DNA from: Vagococcus jeotgali
GTDB lineage: Bacteria > Bacillota > Bacilli > Lactobacillales > Vagococcaceae
DNA: 64,000 nucleotides
Reading direction: 5' to 3'
NCBI RefSeq assembly: GCF_035918315.1
Contig: NZ_CP142146.1
Location: 1,674,001 to 1,738,000 of the forward strand
Numbering within the stretch: position 1 is the stretch's first letter; every line of letters starts with the position of its first letter. Below the pieces are notes generated by a model. The model saw nothing but the letters and a program-made list of their open reading frames with translations, searched no databases and was not told the origin of the DNA. Both the position numbers and the translations under genes were made by a program. Of the stretch, positions 17,459-29,114 are shown piece after piece.

Positions 17459-18145
17459 CTATTTTTTAAAAAAATCCGTCCCGACTCGGATAAAAGTAGA
17501 GCCACACTCAATAGCTTCCTCAAAATCTCTACTCATCCCCATGCTTAATTCTGTACAAGGGGCATGTGTCAGCTTTTTACTAGCTATTTGTGTTTGCAAC
17601 TTCTTCATCCCGGAAAAGTAATATTTCAACTCTTCAACAGTTGCATCAATTGGAGCCATAGTCATTAAGCCTACAACTTCAATTTTATCAAATTTCTTTA
17701 AGTCTTGAATAAATGAATTCACTTCTTCTGGAGATATACCTTGTTTTGATTCCTCACCAGATATATTCACCTGTACAAAACATTTGATTGATGTTTCTGC
17801 TCTTTTCTGGATTTCATTCGCCAAACGTTGTGTATCTAAGGCATGGAAATAATCTATTTTATTAATAACGTCTTTTACTTTTCGTCTTTGAAGATTTCCT
17901 ATAAAGTGCCACGTCAGACTAGGGTAACTTTCTAAAGCTTGATACTTTTTTAAAAATTTTTCTGTCCTATTTTCTGCAAGATGAGTCACACCAAGGTCCA
18001 CAACGGCCTTTGTTGTTAACTCATCCACAGACTTGCTCACACAAATCGTTTGAACACTATCAATGGAGCGGTGACTGATTTGACAAACCTTATCAACACG
18101 ACATTGAATATTTTCAATATTTTGTTGTAATTGTTGTATAATCAA
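17459..18145 (-). CDS. yggS: YggS/YlmE family PLP homeostasis protein
   Basis: 228 residues if started at TTG 18145, eight bases after AGGAGG; the longer frame to 18208 overlaps the end of ftsZ and has no ribosome site. Family motifs are present: VCVSKSV with the PLP-binding Lys, HLAENR, WHFIGNLQRRKVKDV, VNISGEESKQGI and LSMGMSRDFEEAI. It binds pyridoxal phosphate without known catalysis and affects PLP and amino-acid homeostasis. It is encoded between ftsZ and sepF, as is usual in Firmicutes. TTG as start is inferred from spacing. Confidence 0.93.
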   Translation of the reverse strand: MIIQQLQQNIENIQCRVDKVCQISHRSIDSVQTICVSKSVDELTTKAVVDLGVTHLAENRTEKFLKKYQALESYPSLTWHFIGNLQRRKVKDVINKIDYFHALDTQRLANEIQKRAETSIKCFVQVNISGEESKQGISPEEVNSFIQDLKKFDKIEVVGLMTMAPIDATVEELKYYFSGMKKLQTQIASKKLTHAPCTELSMGMSRDFEEAIECGSTFIRVGTDFFKK

Positions 18146-18158
18146 TCCACTGTCCTCC

Positions 18159-19427
18159 TTATTTTTTTCTTCTAAAGAATGGCGGTGTACTAATCTCATC
18201 TTCAGCATGGAAATCAGTATCTTGAACTAAACTATCAAAATCCTTTTTCTCGATTGTTTCAAACTCCTCTTGATCTGGAATTTGACGAGTATTTGGCTCT
18301 CTTCTGATATCCCAATCACCAAAAGCACTTGTTTCAGTCACTGTTTCTTCAACTTCTGGAACTTCCCTGTCACGAATAACTTCTTGTGTTTGTCTTACAA
18401 CACGTTGTTGAACAACACCATTTTGTCCCGTCACGTTGCTACGATTCACACCACCACGTTGTTCTTTTCTAGAAGGATCAATTCCTGTTGCAATAACAGT
18501 AACAATAATTTCATCACCTAATTGTTCATTGACAGATGTTCCTAAAATAATATTAACATCACCACCTGTAGCACTAGCTACAATTTCAGAAGCATCTTGT
18601 GCTTCAAATAGTGTCATGTCTAATCCACCTGTAATGTTTAATAGAACTTGTTCAGCCCCCTCAATTGACGTTTCAAGTAAAGGAGAAGCAATTGCTTTTC
18701 TTGTTGCTTCAATAACACGGTCTTCACCATTAGCAACACCAATACCCATAAGAGCTGTTCCTTGATCTTCCATTACTGTTTTCACATCAGCAAAGTCCAA
18801 GTTAACATAGCCTGGAGATGTAATTAAATCTGAAATACCTTGAACACCTTGTCTTAAAACATTATCAGCTTCTCTAAAAGCTTCTAACATTGGTGTACGT
18901 TTATCAACAATTTCTAGTAAACGATTATTTGAAATGATAACTAATGTATCAACATTTTCTTTAAAAGCAGAAATACCTTCTGCTGCAAAACGGCTACGCT
19001 TTGGTCCTTCAAAACTAAATGGACGTGTTACGACACCGACAGTTAAAGCACCTTGCTCTTTAGCAATACCAGCTACAACTGGAGCAGCCCCTGTACCAGT
19101 TCCTCCACCCATTCCAGCAGTAATAAACACTAAATCAGCTCCACTTAGAGCTTCTGCAAGTTGGTCTTCACTCTCAGCAGCTGCTTTTTCACCAACGTCT
19201 GGTAGTGAGCCTGCACCTAAACCTTTAGTAAATTTTGGTCCTAATTGAATCACTGTTTCTGCTTTTGAGTGTTGCAATGCTTGAACATCAGTATTTGCAA
19301 CAATAAATTCTACACCTTTTACGCCTTCATCAATCATACGATTAACAGCGTTACCACCAGCGCCACCGACACCGATTACTTTAATTACGGCCCCAGTGTT
19401 CACTGTGTTATCTAATGAAAATTCCAT
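18159..19427 (-). CDS. ftsZ: Cell division GTPase FtsZ
   Basis: 422 residues. The tubulin signature [10 protein letters not shown] lies near residue 107, the N-terminal nucleotide motif [13 protein letters not shown] near 20, and the synergy loop and GTPase domain continue to about 315. A Gln/Val-rich spacer leads to the conserved C-terminal peptide ([11 protein letters not shown]) that binds FtsA and SepF. It forms the Z ring. It lies 21 bp after ftsA and is followed within 13 bp by yggS. Confidence 0.98.
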   Translation of the reverse strand: MEFSLDNTVNTGAVIKVIGVGGAGGNAVNRMIDEGVKGVEFIVANTDVQALQHSKAETVIQLGPKFTKGLGAGSLPDVGEKAAAESEDQLAEALSGADLVFITAGMGGGTGTGAAPVVAGIAKEQGALTVGVVTRPFSFEGPKRSRFAAEGISAFKENVDTLVIISNNRLLEIVDKRTPMLEAFREADNVLRQGVQGISDLITSPGYVNLDFADVKTVMEDQGTALMGIGVANGEDRVIEATRKAIASPLLETSIEGAEQVLLNITGGLDMTLFEAQDASEIVASATGGDVNIILGTSVNEQLGDEIIVTVIATGIDPSRKEQRGGVNRSNVTGQNGVVQQRVVRQTQEVIRDREVPEVEETVTETSAFGDWDIRREPNTRQIPDQEEFETIEKKDFDSLVQDTDFHAEDEISTPPFFRRKK

Positions 19428-19448
19428 TATTTGTTTCCCCCTAGTTTA

Positions 19449-20783
19449 TTAGTCAAATATGTTAGATAAGAAACCTTTTACTTTACTACCAAAACCTTCA
19501 CCAGTCTCTGGATCTTCTTGTTTGACTTCTACAATAGGCTCTTGTGGTTTCTCTACGATTTTCTCATGTTTTACTGTATCCATGTGTACTTCGCGATTTG
19601 CTTTTATATGTTTTTTCTTCTCACCTGTTATAGCAAGTTTTGTTACATGATATACTTCATCAAGTTGTGCTACGTATTCTACAATAGCAATTGAATTAGC
19701 ATACACTGGATTTCTAAGCCCCATATGATTTGGTACGTATAATTTAACGTTTGTTCCAAACATATCAGCAGCCAGTTCAACGACACCAGGTAAACTTGCA
19801 GCCCCACCCGTTAAGATAACGCCACCAGGTAAATCTAAGGCATCAATACTATCCAGTAGTGCTTTTGATTTAGAGAAGATTTGCTCAACTCTAGCTTCGA
19901 TGATTTCTGATAAATATCTTTCATCAATTTTCACCGGCTCATTTTTACCGATAACATCCACTGGGAACTCTTCATTTGAAGATGTTCTTTCTGGATAGGC
20001 ATAGCCATAGTTAATTTTTAAAGCTTCGGCATTTGATAAAGATGTATTTAAGACAACAGAGATATCTTTTGTGACAAACTCGCCACCTTCTTGCTCAACG
20101 TGAGCAAACTTCAATTCTCTTTCATACATAACAGATGTGGTTGTTTGACCACCACCCATATCGATAATCGTTGTTCCAAAATCTTTTTCACCATCAGATA
20201 AAATAGATGATGCTAAAGCAAGCGGTGTAATCACCATCTCATCAATCGCAAGTCCTGATTTTTCCACACATTTGCGAATATTATGAACGATTGTTTTAGG
20301 CCCTGTGAATAATAAACCTTTCATATCTAAACGTACACCAATCATCCCTCTTGGATCTTTAATTCCTTCAAAACCATCTACTTTAAATTCTTGAGGAATT
20401 AAAGTAATCACTTGTCTTTCAGGAGGTGTTGATCTAACAACTGCTGCTGATGCTACATTTTTCACATCTTTATCAGTAATCTCTTTTGATTCACTGTTAA
20501 CTGCAATCATACCTTCACATTTTTCAACTTCTAATAAGTTAGCTGGAATACCGACACTGACACTTCTGATTTGTACTCCTGATTTTTCTTCAGCTTGTTT
20601 TACCGCACGTTGAATAGACTGTACCGCTTTATCGATATCAATCACAATACCACGGTCTAATCCGTTTGATTTAGCATTCCCCACACCAATAATGTTCACT
20701 TGATTTTCTATGTATTCAGCTACAACAACTTTCACTGATGTTGTTCCGATATCTAGACTCACATATATACCTGTTTTTGCCAT
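19449..20783 (-). CDS. ftsA: Cell division protein FtsA
   Basis: 444 residues of the actin-like FtsA fold: N-terminal phosphate loop (VSLDIGTTSVKVVVAEY), central phosphate 2 motif (TTIIDMGGGQTTTSV) and adenosine motif (PGGVILTGGAASLPGV). The C-terminal amphipathic membrane anchor is visible (GFGSKVKGFLSNIFD), after a charged linker of about 50 residues. It tethers FtsZ filaments to the membrane and recruits later divisome proteins. It is 21 bp upstream of ftsZ and 134 bp after divIB; that gap holds a pyrimidine-rich stretch without an obvious terminator. Confidence 0.97.
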   Translation of the reverse strand: MAKTGIYVSLDIGTTSVKVVVAEYIENQVNIIGVGNAKSNGLDRGIVIDIDKAVQSIQRAVKQAEEKSGVQIRSVSVGIPANLLEVEKCEGMIAVNSESKEITDKDVKNVASAAVVRSTPPERQVITLIPQEFKVDGFEGIKDPRGMIGVRLDMKGLLFTGPKTIVHNIRKCVEKSGLAIDEMVITPLALASSILSDGEKDFGTTIIDMGGGQTTTSVMYERELKFAHVEQEGGEFVTKDISVVLNTSLSNAEALKINYGYAYPERTSSNEEFPVDVIGKNEPVKIDERYLSEIIEARVEQIFSKSKALLDSIDALDLPGGVILTGGAASLPGVVELAADMFGTNVKLYVPNHMGLRNPVYANSIAIVEYVAQLDEVYHVTKLAITGEKKKHIKANREVHMDTVKHEKIVEKPQEPIVEVKQEDPETGEGFGSKVKGFLSNIFD

Positions 20784-20917
20784 GAAAGGTTTTCCCTCCT
20801 ACTTTTCTAACAGAGTCTTCCTCTATTATGCATAATACCTCACACCATTCTATCATATAAAGGCTTATGAAATAAAGAAGAATACTTCATTTGTTATTTT
20901 TTTTTTCATTGTTAAAA

Positions 20918-21916
20918 TTATTCGTTCCATTCTTCAGCAATACCATCCACTTCATTTGTTTCGTCGCCTGTTATGGTGTCATTTATGTCTGTATCTTCTG
21001 CTGTATCTTGTGTTTCATCTGTTTTTTCATCTTTTTTAAACGGATAAGAATAAATCCCAGAGGCACCAGCCTCCATATCAATCACACCATTTTCTTTCAT
21101 TTCGCGAGCAATCTTATCATAAAATACCATCTTATCAGCGATTGTCGGTGAAAGACCAATAACTTCATTTCCATCTTTCATTTTAAACTTTACACGAAAT
21201 GGATTCGTTTTGGTTGCTAGTGATTCAATGTCAATAATTTTTCCTTTTAAATCTGGAGAAAATGTTTGATAAGCTTTTAAAAAAGCATCCAAACTCTCAC
21301 CTTCTTCAAAATTTAATAAAACTGGGTATTTATTATCAGATTCTCTAACAGCTTCTTCTACTACTTTACCATTTTCTAAAACAGGGTAGCTCGTCTCTTT
21401 ATTTTTAACGATGGCTACTGTTTGGTATTCTGTGATTGTAACATAAAATTGATTTAGTTTCTTTAACTTCAAGTCAGCAGACTTAATTCTTTTATTTTTT
21501 TTTACAATTCGACTCATCTCTGCTTGCCTGTCAAAATATTGAGGCCACAGACTTTTTCCTGTTTGTAAGTCTGATGTAGCTATTACTTCTTCTGGACTAC
21601 CATGCTCTAGCCCACTTAACACTATTCTATCTAGCTTACTAAGAGGAGAGATTATATAAAGGGTAACTAATACAGCTAGTGTCAGACTAATAAGAATAAA
21701 CGATAATCGCCTAACAAGAGTTTTTTCTTCTGACACACTTAACCCATCAAAAGGAGATAAAATTTGCATTTTTGATGATACAGTTGACTGCTTGTTTTGG
21801 TGGCTCTTATGACTTTTTTTCTCAGTAGAACCATTTTCTTGTTTATCTTCTTGTTGACTTGTAATCGTCATCTCATTTTTATCTTGAGAAGAGCTACCAT
21901 CATGTTGCTTTGTCAT
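20918..21916 (-). CDS. divIB: Cell division protein DivIB/FtsQ
   Basis: 332 residues: a hydrophilic N-terminal tail of about 70 residues rich in Gln, Lys and Ser, one membrane helix (about 71-92), a POTRA domain (IVLSGLEHGSPEEVIATSDL), the beta domain, and an acidic C-terminal tail (ETQDTAEDTDINDT). This order matches DivIB of Gram-positive cocci. It acts outside the membrane with FtsL and DivIC in the divisome. It is 21 bp after murG and upstream of ftsA. Confidence 0.93.
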   Translation of the reverse strand: MTKQHDGSSSQDKNEMTITSQQEDKQENGSTEKKSHKSHQNKQSTVSSKMQILSPFDGLSVSEEKTLVRRLSFILISLTLAVLVTLYIISPLSKLDRIVLSGLEHGSPEEVIATSDLQTGKSLWPQYFDRQAEMSRIVKKNKRIKSADLKLKKLNQFYVTITEYQTVAIVKNKETSYPVLENGKVVEEAVRESDNKYPVLLNFEEGESLDAFLKAYQTFSPDLKGKIIDIESLATKTNPFRVKFKMKDGNEVIGLSPTIADKMVFYDKIAREMKENGVIDMEAGASGIYSYPFKKDEKTDETQDTAEDTDINDTITGDETNEVDGIAEEWNE

Positions 21917-21937
21917 TTATCACTAGCCTCCTAACTC

Positions 21938-23029
21938 TTACTTAGTTAAATCTTGAATCACTTGATACATTCTATCAGTAGCATCTGGAATTCCTTCTTG
22001 TTTAGAAGCTTTTGCCATTTTTTCTCTTAAACCTTGATTTAACATCACCTGATCAAGAGTAGTTACTAAGCTTTCTCCAGTTAATGCCGTATCTTTAATC
22101 ATTAATGCCGCCCCTTGATCCACTAAACTTTTTGCATTTTTTGTTTGATGATCATTTGTTACATTGGGACTAGGGATTAAAATAGATGGTAGACCAAGAG
22201 CAGTAATTTCAGCAATACTAGTTGCACCAGCACGCCCTACTACAACATCTCCATTGACTAAAACTTGAATCATATTATCAATGTAAGGCACAACTTTTAC
22301 ATTTTTCAACGTGTCTAATTGTTCCTGATATTCATCAAATTCATCAAAATAAATAGACCCTGAAGCATAAAGAATTTGATAAGGCTTATCTTCTAATAAA
22401 GGAAGAGCTTCTTTCATAGCATTATTGATTGTCTGAGCTCCGCGACTCCCACCAAAAATAATAGCTGTTGGTTTATCAGGATCCAAATCAAAATTCATTA
22501 ATATATTTGATGGCTTAACTCCGGCAACTTCTTGACCTCTAGGATTGCCGACTAACACTACTTTTTCACTTGGAAAATAATCTGCCGCATCTGGAAAACA
22601 AATACCTATTTTATTGACATACTTAGATAAAAATTTATTGGTCATCCCTGCCACACTATTTTGTTCATGAATGATGGTTGGAACACCTAACTTATTTGCT
22701 GCATAAACAACTGAACCACACACATAACCGCCTGTCCCAATCACAACATCTGGTTGAAAATCTTTAATTAGTTTTTTAGCTGATTTAATACTACTTAAAA
22801 ACAAATACATCGTTTTAAAATTATCTAAGGATATAGAGCGCTTGAAACCTTGAATAGAAATAGTTTCAAAAGGAATCCCTTGCTCTGGTACTAGACGACT
22901 TTCTAATCCTTTTTCTGTTCCAATATACAAGAATTCTGCATCTGGGTATTTTTCTTTCATATAATTAACAATGGAGATTGCTGGGTAAATATGACCACCC
23001 GTACCACCACCTGATACTAATACTTTCAT
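21938..23029 (-). CDS. murG: UDP-GlcNAc:lipid I GlcNAc transferase MurG
   Basis: 363 residues. The N-terminal glycine-rich loop [13 protein letters not shown] and the C-terminal UDP-GlcNAc region ([20 protein letters not shown]) are the standard MurG motifs of the GT28 family. It makes lipid II from lipid I at the inner membrane face. Its start overlaps the murD stop by four bases, indicating translational coupling, and divIB follows after 21 bp. Confidence 0.98.
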   Translation of the reverse strand: MKVLVSGGGTGGHIYPAISIVNYMKEKYPDAEFLYIGTEKGLESRLVPEQGIPFETISIQGFKRSISLDNFKTMYLFLSSIKSAKKLIKDFQPDVVIGTGGYVCGSVVYAANKLGVPTIIHEQNSVAGMTNKFLSKYVNKIGICFPDAADYFPSEKVVLVGNPRGQEVAGVKPSNILMNFDLDPDKPTAIIFGGSRGAQTINNAMKEALPLLEDKPYQILYASGSIYFDEFDEYQEQLDTLKNVKVVPYIDNMIQVLVNGDVVVGRAGATSIAEITALGLPSILIPSPNVTNDHQTKNAKSLVDQGAALMIKDTALTGESLVTTLDQVMLNQGLREKMAKASKQEGIPDATDRMYQVIQDLTK

Positions 23030-24402
23030 TTATCTTTACCTACTTGCTTATTTATTTCTGCTACAAAATCGTCGCCTCTTGTTTCAAAATCTGGGTACAT
23101 ATCCCAACTAGCACAAGCTGGTGATAGTAATAAAACATCCTCTGATTTCACCTGTTCTAAGGCTTTTTCAACAGCTTCTGCCATCGTATTTACTAATATA
23201 ATGTTTGTCACACCCACATGTCTAGCTGATGTTGCCATCTTATCTTTAGCTTCTCCTAATATTATGATTGATTTCAACCCTTCAAGACTTGGCTCCAATT
23301 CTTCAAAATAATTACCACGATCTAAACCACCAGCAATTAATACTACATGCTCATTATCAAAACCGCTAAGTGCACGCTTAGTAGCTAATATATTAGTTGC
23401 TTTTGAATCATTATAAACTTTAACACCATTATACTCTCCAATAAATTCTGTGCGATGTGGTACTCCTGAAAAATGAGTCAAACCCGTCTTAATAGATTCA
23501 TTTGACACACCATAAATCTTACAAACGGCAATAGCAGCTAAGGCATTCTGGATATTATGGATACCTGGCACGCCAAGCTCTTTTTGCCTCATAATCTTCT
23601 CACCTTTGAAAATTAGATAATCATCTTCTAAGTAACAGCCGTCCTCAACTACTTTTTCTACTGAAAAAGGTAGCACTGTGGCTTTAGTTGTCTTAACTAG
23701 CTCCAACAATTCAACTTGATCACCATTAAAAATCAAAACATCTGACTCTGTCATATTTTGCTGAATATGCCATTTTGCCTTGACGTATTCATCTCTTGTA
23801 CCATGGTAATCAATATGTGCTTCAAATAAATTCGTAATGACGGCAATATTTGGTCTAAATTCAATTGTCCCAACTAGCTGAAAACTAGATAATTCAGTAA
23901 TTAAAACTTGTTCTCTAGTTGCCTCAACAATCACTTCGCTTGCTGGAAAACCTATATTTCCTGCAAGTAAAGCTTTGTTTTTTTCTTCAACATCAAAGAT
24001 AGCCTTAATCATTGATGTTGTCGTAGTTTTACCATTAGTTCCTGTAATACCTATTATTTCTGATTCAGACACATGATAAGCTAATTCAACTTCTGTAATA
24101 ATTGGTATTTCTTTTTCAATTGCTTTTTCGAGAATAGGATTCGTGTATGGAATCCCTGGATTTTTAACAATAAGCTCAATATTATCATTGAGTAAGTCAA
24201 GAGGATGCCCACCTGTCACAACAGTTAAACCTTTTTCTTGTAACTGACGTGCAGCTGGATTATCTGATAATTCTTTAGCATCATTAACGATGACATTAGC
24301 ACCTAAATCATGTAGTAAATTGGCTGCTGCCATACCACTTCTAGCTAACCCCAACACTAAAATATGTTTCCCTTTATAATTATCTGATATTTTCATCCTC
24401 AT
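23026..24402 (-). CDS. murD: UDP-N-acetylmuramoyl-L-alanine--D-glutamate ligase MurD
   Basis: 458 residues of the Mur ligase fold. [15 protein letters not shown] near 115 is the ATP loop; the central part has the conserved [18 protein letters not shown] with its carbamylated Lys region, and the C-terminal domain includes YNDSKATN and [12 protein letters not shown]. It adds D-glutamate to UDP-MurNAc-L-Ala in the cytoplasm. Start ATG 24402 has AGGGG five bases upstream; a second Met two codons later is possible. It overlaps murG and lies 9 bp from mraY. Confidence 0.97.
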   Translation of the reverse strand: MRMKISDNYKGKHILVLGLARSGMAAANLLHDLGANVIVNDAKELSDNPAARQLQEKGLTVVTGGHPLDLLNDNIELIVKNPGIPYTNPILEKAIEKEIPIITEVELAYHVSESEIIGITGTNGKTTTTSMIKAIFDVEEKNKALLAGNIGFPASEVIVEATREQVLITELSSFQLVGTIEFRPNIAVITNLFEAHIDYHGTRDEYVKAKWHIQQNMTESDVLIFNGDQVELLELVKTTKATVLPFSVEKVVEDGCYLEDDYLIFKGEKIMRQKELGVPGIHNIQNALAAIAVCKIYGVSNESIKTGLTHFSGVPHRTEFIGEYNGVKVYNDSKATNILATKRALSGFDNEHVVLIAGGLDRGNYFEELEPSLEGLKSIIILGEAKDKMATSARHVGVTNIILVNTMAEAVEKALEQVKSEDVLLLSPACASWDMYPDFETRGDDFVAEINKQVGKDK

Positions 24403-24411
24403 CGATTCCCC

Positions 24412-25377
24412 TTAGTATAAAATTCCCAGTGTGATGGCTGACATAACCAATCCTACTATCCAAAAAACAATATCTATTTTCCATTCCGACCAGCCACTTA
24501 ATTCAAAGTGATGATGAATTGGAGACATTTTAAAAATTCTTTTTCCCGTTAATTTAAATGAAGCAACTTGTAACATGACACTTAAGGTTTCTAGTACGTA
24601 TACTAAACCAATTAAAAGTAGCGTCCACTCTTGATGTAGTAAAATCGAGATAGCGGCAAGCATACCTCCAAGGGCTAACGATCCGACGTCCCCCATAAAA
24701 ATTTTAGCTGGTTTTTTATTAAAGACTAAAAACCCTAAAAGAGCACCAACTGTTGTTAAACAAATGAGAAGCACACCAATTTGATCCTGGTTATAAGCAA
24801 TAATGGCATACGTTCCAAATGATATAGTCCCAAGTCCTGCTACAAGACCATCAATACCATCTGTTAAATTGACAGCATTTGAAAAACCAACTAACCAAAT
24901 AACTGCAAATACTCCAAAGAAGAATCCTAAATTAACATCACCTAGTAATGGGATAAACAACTCATCCGACATACCATCCATCTTCATAATGGCATAAAGA
25001 ATAATTCCACCAATAATTTGACCAATTAACTTTTGTTTGGAATTCAAACCCATATTACGCTTTTTAAACACTTTAATAAAATCATCCAAAAAACCTAACA
25101 AACCGTAAAGAGTTAAAATGAATATAACACTCCAAAATGATGGTGTTAACTCTTTTTGCCATATCCCCATAATAATAGATGATAAAACAATACTGATTAA
25201 AAAAACCACACCACCCATAGTAGGTGTTCCTGTTTTGGCTAAATGTCCTTGGGGGCCCTCTTCCCTAATTGCTTGACCCATCTTTTTCATTTTAAAATAC
25301 CCTATAAACTGAGGCATTGCCATTAAAACAAAGGCAAACCCCAGTGAGATAGGAATTAATAGTTTCGCTCCACTCAT
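24412..25377 (-). CDS. mraY: Phospho-MurNAc-pentapeptide translocase MraY
   Basis: 321 residues with about ten membrane helices. Conserved motifs include GTPTMGG (45-55), [21 protein letters not shown] and [11 protein letters not shown] with the Asp residues that hold Mg, and the HHHFE motif ([11 protein letters not shown]). It transfers phospho-MurNAc-pentapeptide to undecaprenyl phosphate, giving lipid I. Its start shares a base with the stop of the upstream penicillin-binding protein gene, so the two are coupled. Confidence 0.98.
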   Translation of the reverse strand: MSGAKLLIPISLGFAFVLMAMPQFIGYFKMKKMGQAIREEGPQGHLAKTGTPTMGGVVFLISIVLSSIIMGIWQKELTPSFWSVIFILTLYGLLGFLDDFIKVFKKRNMGLNSKQKLIGQIIGGIILYAIMKMDGMSDELFIPLLGDVNLGFFFGVFAVIWLVGFSNAVNLTDGIDGLVAGLGTISFGTYAIIAYNQDQIGVLLICLTTVGALLGFLVFNKKPAKIFMGDVGSLALGGMLAAISILLHQEWTLLLIGLVYVLETLSVMLQVASFKLTGKRIFKMSPIHHHFELSGWSEWKIDIVFWIVGLVMSAITLGILY

Positions 25378-27272
25378 TACTCTTCTCCTTCGTTTGTTGT
25401 CGTGTCCACTTTAAATGCATGCTTTAGCATACCATTTGAAATTTCTGAAATTAATTCACTTGGTGAACCATACTCACCAGTTATAACTGGTTTTTTCATG
25501 GTGACGTACATGATATACTCTGGATCTTCTGTTGGTGCTATCTGAACTACAGAATAAATATAATCATTTGCTCCAGTTAACAACTGACCATTTTCAAAAA
25601 TCTGTGCTGTCCCTGTTTTAGCTGATACATTCACACCTTCAATATTATAAATCCCATACCCTGTCCCGTACACTTCATCAGTAACAGTATCTTGCATGTA
25701 CTCTAGTACTGTTTTAGCTGTTGAAGCTTTTATTGGCTCTCCTACTACTTCAACTGGAATTTCCTTTTCATTTCCCTCACTATCAATAATTTGTTTAATA
25801 TAGCGAGGACGTAACATTTTACCTTCATTCGTCAAAGCTGTATAAGCCTGCATCATTTGAAGATTTGTCACAGATATAGCTTGACCAAAAGCTGTCATCG
25901 CTGTATCAACTGCATTTTTATCACGAATATCCCCTGGTGCTTCCAATGGTAATCCTGATCCAGTAGAATGACCAAATCCGAAGCGTTGTAGATATTCTAG
26001 CCATGTATTCCCCATCTTTTGCTCGAGTAAAACCATCCCTACGTTACTTGACCAAGAAAGTGCTTGGCGATAAGTTAGCAGGCCTTTCCCATCAGGAATC
26101 CAATCACTAATCGTTGCATCATATAAATCCATTCTTCCAGAATTAAATGTCGCATTAGCATCGTAATTTCCAGAATCAATAGCTGCTGCTACTGTGAAAG
26201 GTTTAATCGTTGATCCCGGTTCATATGGCCTTTGAACTAAAAGATTTTCCCAAACAGGATCTGGCTGTTCTTTTTTAGCAACAAGCCCTTCTTTTGTTTG
26301 CGGATCAAAACTTGGCCTTTGACTAGCTGCCAAAATATCTCCTGTTTTGGCTTCCATAAGTATCGCTGTCATATCTTCTGGATGAGCCTTTTCAAATACA
26401 CTATCCATAACGTCTTCAAGGCGTACTTGTAAATTACTATCAAAAGTCGTATAAATATCTTGACCATCAAGAGCTTCTTGTTCAACTACTTCTGATCCTG
26501 GTAATTCGTTTCCTTTGCTATCCTTTTGGAAATACTTAAAACCATCTGTTCCTCTTAATACCTCATCATACGCATTTTCAATCCCCATACCATTTTTACC
26601 ACTTAATTTAGAATCCTCTGCCTCGGTATTTTCAGGTTGAGCATATCCAATAAAATATGAAGCAAAATTGCCGTTAGGATACATACGATCAGGGTGTTCT
26701 TTAAAATAAATACCAGTAATCTTCTCTTTTTCTAAGGCTTCTTCAATTTTTGTTTTCGTTTCTAAACTTAAATTTTTCCCTTTAGAACCAAACTCAACTG
26801 TATTAATTGGTTTCCCACTATCATTCTTCTTGGGTGTTAGTTGCTCTAACACAAGTTTTTTATCCATACCTGTGTATTTATTTAAAATATCTGCAATTTG
26901 TTCATGATCATCATCGTGAACATAAAGTTCAACACCATTAATACCAATGTAATCTTTGCTTAACTCTGCATATAACGAATAAGAAGCAGCATCTTCTGCG
27001 AGAGGTTGTCCATTACGATCATAAATGGTCCCACGCTTCGCTTTAATGACGCTACTTCCTTGATATATTTTTTGTCTTTCGGCATCAAGACTACCGGTAC
27101 CCACTTTTCCTACCGATATAACATAAGTTAATCTCACGGCAAAAAGCATAAAGATGGCAATAGAAGCATAAAAAAGGATAATCCCCACTTTCTTTCTATT
27201 GCCTGCTGGTGTTAAACTATTTTGTTGAATTTTTTTATTTATATTTTTCAAAAAAAGTTTTATTTTATCCAT
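25377..27272 (-). CDS. pbp2X: Class B penicillin-binding protein (PBP2x/FtsI type) without PASTA domains
   Basis: 631 residues. One N-terminal membrane helix (about 29-51), the class B dimerisation region ([16 protein letters not shown]), and a transpeptidase domain with Ser354 in STIK, SSN at 408-410 and KTG at 552-554. It makes septal peptidoglycan cross-links with FtsW. The protein ends about 50 residues after the transpeptidase fold ([17 protein letters not shown]) with no PASTA repeats, whereas Bacillus PbpB and pneumococcal PBP2x carry them. The stop overlaps mraY directly, so this is a natural end, not an obvious frameshift. It follows ftsL with overlapping stop and start. Confidence 0.94.
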   Translation of the reverse strand: MDKIKLFLKNINKKIQQNSLTPAGNRKKVGIILFYASIAIFMLFAVRLTYVISVGKVGTGSLDAERQKIYQGSSVIKAKRGTIYDRNGQPLAEDAASYSLYAELSKDYIGINGVELYVHDDDHEQIADILNKYTGMDKKLVLEQLTPKKNDSGKPINTVEFGSKGKNLSLETKTKIEEALEKEKITGIYFKEHPDRMYPNGNFASYFIGYAQPENTEAEDSKLSGKNGMGIENAYDEVLRGTDGFKYFQKDSKGNELPGSEVVEQEALDGQDIYTTFDSNLQVRLEDVMDSVFEKAHPEDMTAILMEAKTGDILAASQRPSFDPQTKEGLVAKKEQPDPVWENLLVQRPYEPGSTIKPFTVAAAIDSGNYDANATFNSGRMDLYDATISDWIPDGKGLLTYRQALSWSSNVGMVLLEQKMGNTWLEYLQRFGFGHSTGSGLPLEAPGDIRDKNAVDTAMTAFGQAISVTNLQMMQAYTALTNEGKMLRPRYIKQIIDSEGNEKEIPVEVVGEPIKASTAKTVLEYMQDTVTDEVYGTGYGIYNIEGVNVSAKTGTAQIFENGQLLTGANDYIYSVVQIAPTEDPEYIMYVTMKKPVITGEYGSPSELISEISNGMLKHAFKVDTTTNEGEE

Positions 27273-27658
27273 TATTTAATTTTCCTTATGTTATCCTCAC
27301 GAAGCTCAATACCTGCTTTTTCAGCTATGTCTTTCACACGTTCAGACTTTAATAGTTCGCTTTTTTCTTGTTCTAATTTATCTATTTCTTTTTGTGTTTC
27401 TTTTTGTGCTACTTGCATCGTTGAAATAGCTTCTTCCTCACGATTAACAGCAGTCGTCATTCGAATAGTTGCCACCGCCATTAATAAAAAGGTCACAATT
27501 AATGATGCAAAGATAATTTTTTCTAACTTACTCACTTTTTTTAACCTACTTTGAGGTGCATTATGCTTTTGCACTTCTTCTAGATGGCGGTCATCCCCAG
27601 AAGGTATCGATGTCTGTTGCTCAGAATAGTCAACAGATTGTTTATTTGGCAAAGACAT
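27272..27658 (-). CDS. ftsL: Cell division protein FtsL
   Basis: 128 residues: a polar N-terminus of about 45 residues, one membrane helix (KIIFASLIVTFLLMAVATI, about 47-65) and a short extracytoplasmic leucine-zipper coil (VAQKETQKEIDKLEQEKSE) ending in the FtsL-like DIAEKAGIELREDNIRKI. It forms a complex with DivIB and DivIC. It is placed exactly between rsmH and the class B PBP gene, as expected for FtsL; sequence conservation in this family is low, so position carries weight. Confidence 0.92.
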   Translation of the reverse strand: MSLPNKQSVDYSEQQTSIPSGDDRHLEEVQKHNAPQSRLKKVSKLEKIIFASLIVTFLLMAVATIRMTTAVNREEEAISTMQVAQKETQKEIDKLEQEKSELLKSERVKDIAEKAGIELREDNIRKIK

Positions 27659-27659
27659 A

Positions 27660-28625
27660 TTAACCCTTCCTTTCAGATGTTATTTTTTTAATTATACGCA
27701 ACTTCGCACTTCGTGATCTATTATTATCTTCTAATTCTTCTTTTGAAGCTGTCATTGGTTTACGATTAACTAAAGCAAAATCTGGTTGGTACTCCACTGG
27801 TATGACAGGTAAACCTGGTGGGAAATCTTGCGGAGTACTGTATTCTTTAAAGATATTTTTTACCAACTTATCTTCTAAAGAATGAAACGTAATCACACTA
27901 ATTCTACCATCTGGTTTAAGTAGCTCAATTGCTTGTTCTAATGACTCTCCAATCACATCTAACTCACTATTAACTTCAATACGAATCGCTTGGAAAATCC
28001 GTTTAGCCGGATGACCACCTTTTCTTCTAGCTGGAGCTGGAATAGCATCTTTAATAATATCTACTAGTTCACCAGTCGTCTCTATTCGTTTTGTTTCTCT
28101 AACTCTTTCAATCCCACGAGCTACTTGTTTTGAAAATTTTTCCTCACCATATCTAAAAAAAATCTTAACTAATTGCTCATAAGTATAATCATTGACAACG
28201 TCTTGAGCTGTCAGAGGTGCTGATTGGTCCATTCGCATATCTAAAGGCGCATCTTGATGATAACTAAACCCTCGCTGGGCTTCATCTAACTGTGGCGATG
28301 ACACACCTAAATCGTAAAGTACCCCATCAACTTCAAAGACCCCTAAGTCATTTAACTCTTGCTTTAAATATCTAAAGTTACTCTGAATAAAGGTAACTTT
28401 ACCTTCTTTTATTTCTTTTTCTAATTTAATTTTTGCATTTTCAATTGCTGTGATATCTTGATCAAAAGCATATAAATGGCCCTTTTTTGATAACTTAGAT
28501 AACAAATACTGACTATGACCCGCACCACCTAGTGTGCAGTCAACATAAATACCATCTTCTTTTATCTCAAGTCCATCGACTGTTTCTGTTAGCAGTACAG
28601 TTGTATGTTTAAAATTTTCTGTCAT
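27660..28625 (-). CDS. rsmH: 16S rRNA (cytosine-1402-N4) methyltransferase RsmH
   Basis: 321 residues. SAM-binding motifs are [16 protein letters not shown] near residue 30 and [21 protein letters not shown] near 105; the C-terminal [16 protein letters not shown] is the family signature. It methylates C1402 in the 16S rRNA P site. The gene is the second of the dcw cluster, between mraZ and ftsL (1 bp gap). Confidence 0.97.
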   Translation of the reverse strand: MTENFKHTTVLLTETVDGLEIKEDGIYVDCTLGGAGHSQYLLSKLSKKGHLYAFDQDITAIENAKIKLEKEIKEGKVTFIQSNFRYLKQELNDLGVFEVDGVLYDLGVSSPQLDEAQRGFSYHQDAPLDMRMDQSAPLTAQDVVNDYTYEQLVKIFFRYGEEKFSKQVARGIERVRETKRIETTGELVDIIKDAIPAPARRKGGHPAKRIFQAIRIEVNSELDVIGESLEQAIELLKPDGRISVITFHSLEDKLVKNIFKEYSTPQDFPPGLPVIPVEYQPDFALVNRKPMTASKEELEDNNRSRSAKLRIIKKITSERKG

Positions 28626-28645
28626 AATTAGTCTCCATTATTTGA

Positions 28646-29077
28646 CTAAAGTCCGAAATCGATTAGGCTTTCTGCAATATCATCAAAATTTTCTTCTGCA
28701 TCTTTTGAAAATGCTAGCCACCGCTCTTCACTCCAAATTTCAATTCGATCTGATACCCCGATAATCACACAGGGTTTTTCAATCGCTGCAAATTCTCTAA
28801 GCTTTAAAGGCAGGTTTATTCGACCTTGTTTATCAATTTCACATTCAGTCGCTGCTGAATAGAAAAATCGGACAAAAGTTCTCGCGTCTTTTTTTGTGAG
28901 TGGCATTTCTTTGACGCTCTCTTCTAATTGTGACCATCTTTCTAGCGTATAACCAAACAGACATCCATCCATTCCTCTTGTTACAATAAACTTATTACCA
29001 AGATCTTCTCTTAGCTTGGAAGGCACAATCAAACGCCCTTTACTATCGATGTTATGCTGAAATTCACCCATAAACAT
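28646..29077 (-). CDS. mraZ: Transcriptional regulator MraZ
   Basis: 143 residues with the duplicated AbrB-like fold: [21 protein letters not shown] in the first half and [21 protein letters not shown] in the second, both with the DxxGR motif. MraZ forms rings and binds repeated TGGGN-like boxes upstream of its own operon, usually as a repressor. GAGGTG lies seven bases before the ATG. It heads the dcw operon; its likely operator is at 29115-29139. Confidence 0.97.
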   Translation of the reverse strand: MFMGEFQHNIDSKGRLIVPSKLREDLGNKFIVTRGMDGCLFGYTLERWSQLEESVKEMPLTKKDARTFVRFFYSAATECEIDKQGRINLPLKLREFAAIEKPCVIIGVSDRIEIWSEERWLAFSKDAEENFDDIAESLIDFGL

Positions 29078-29114
29078 GGTCGGTCACCTCAATCACCATT
29101 CACTAGCATAAGTC

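Noticed and set aside
18436-19248. Plus-strand frames antisense to ftsZ
   Set aside because: Shadow frames of ftsZ without ribosome sites or recognisable domains.
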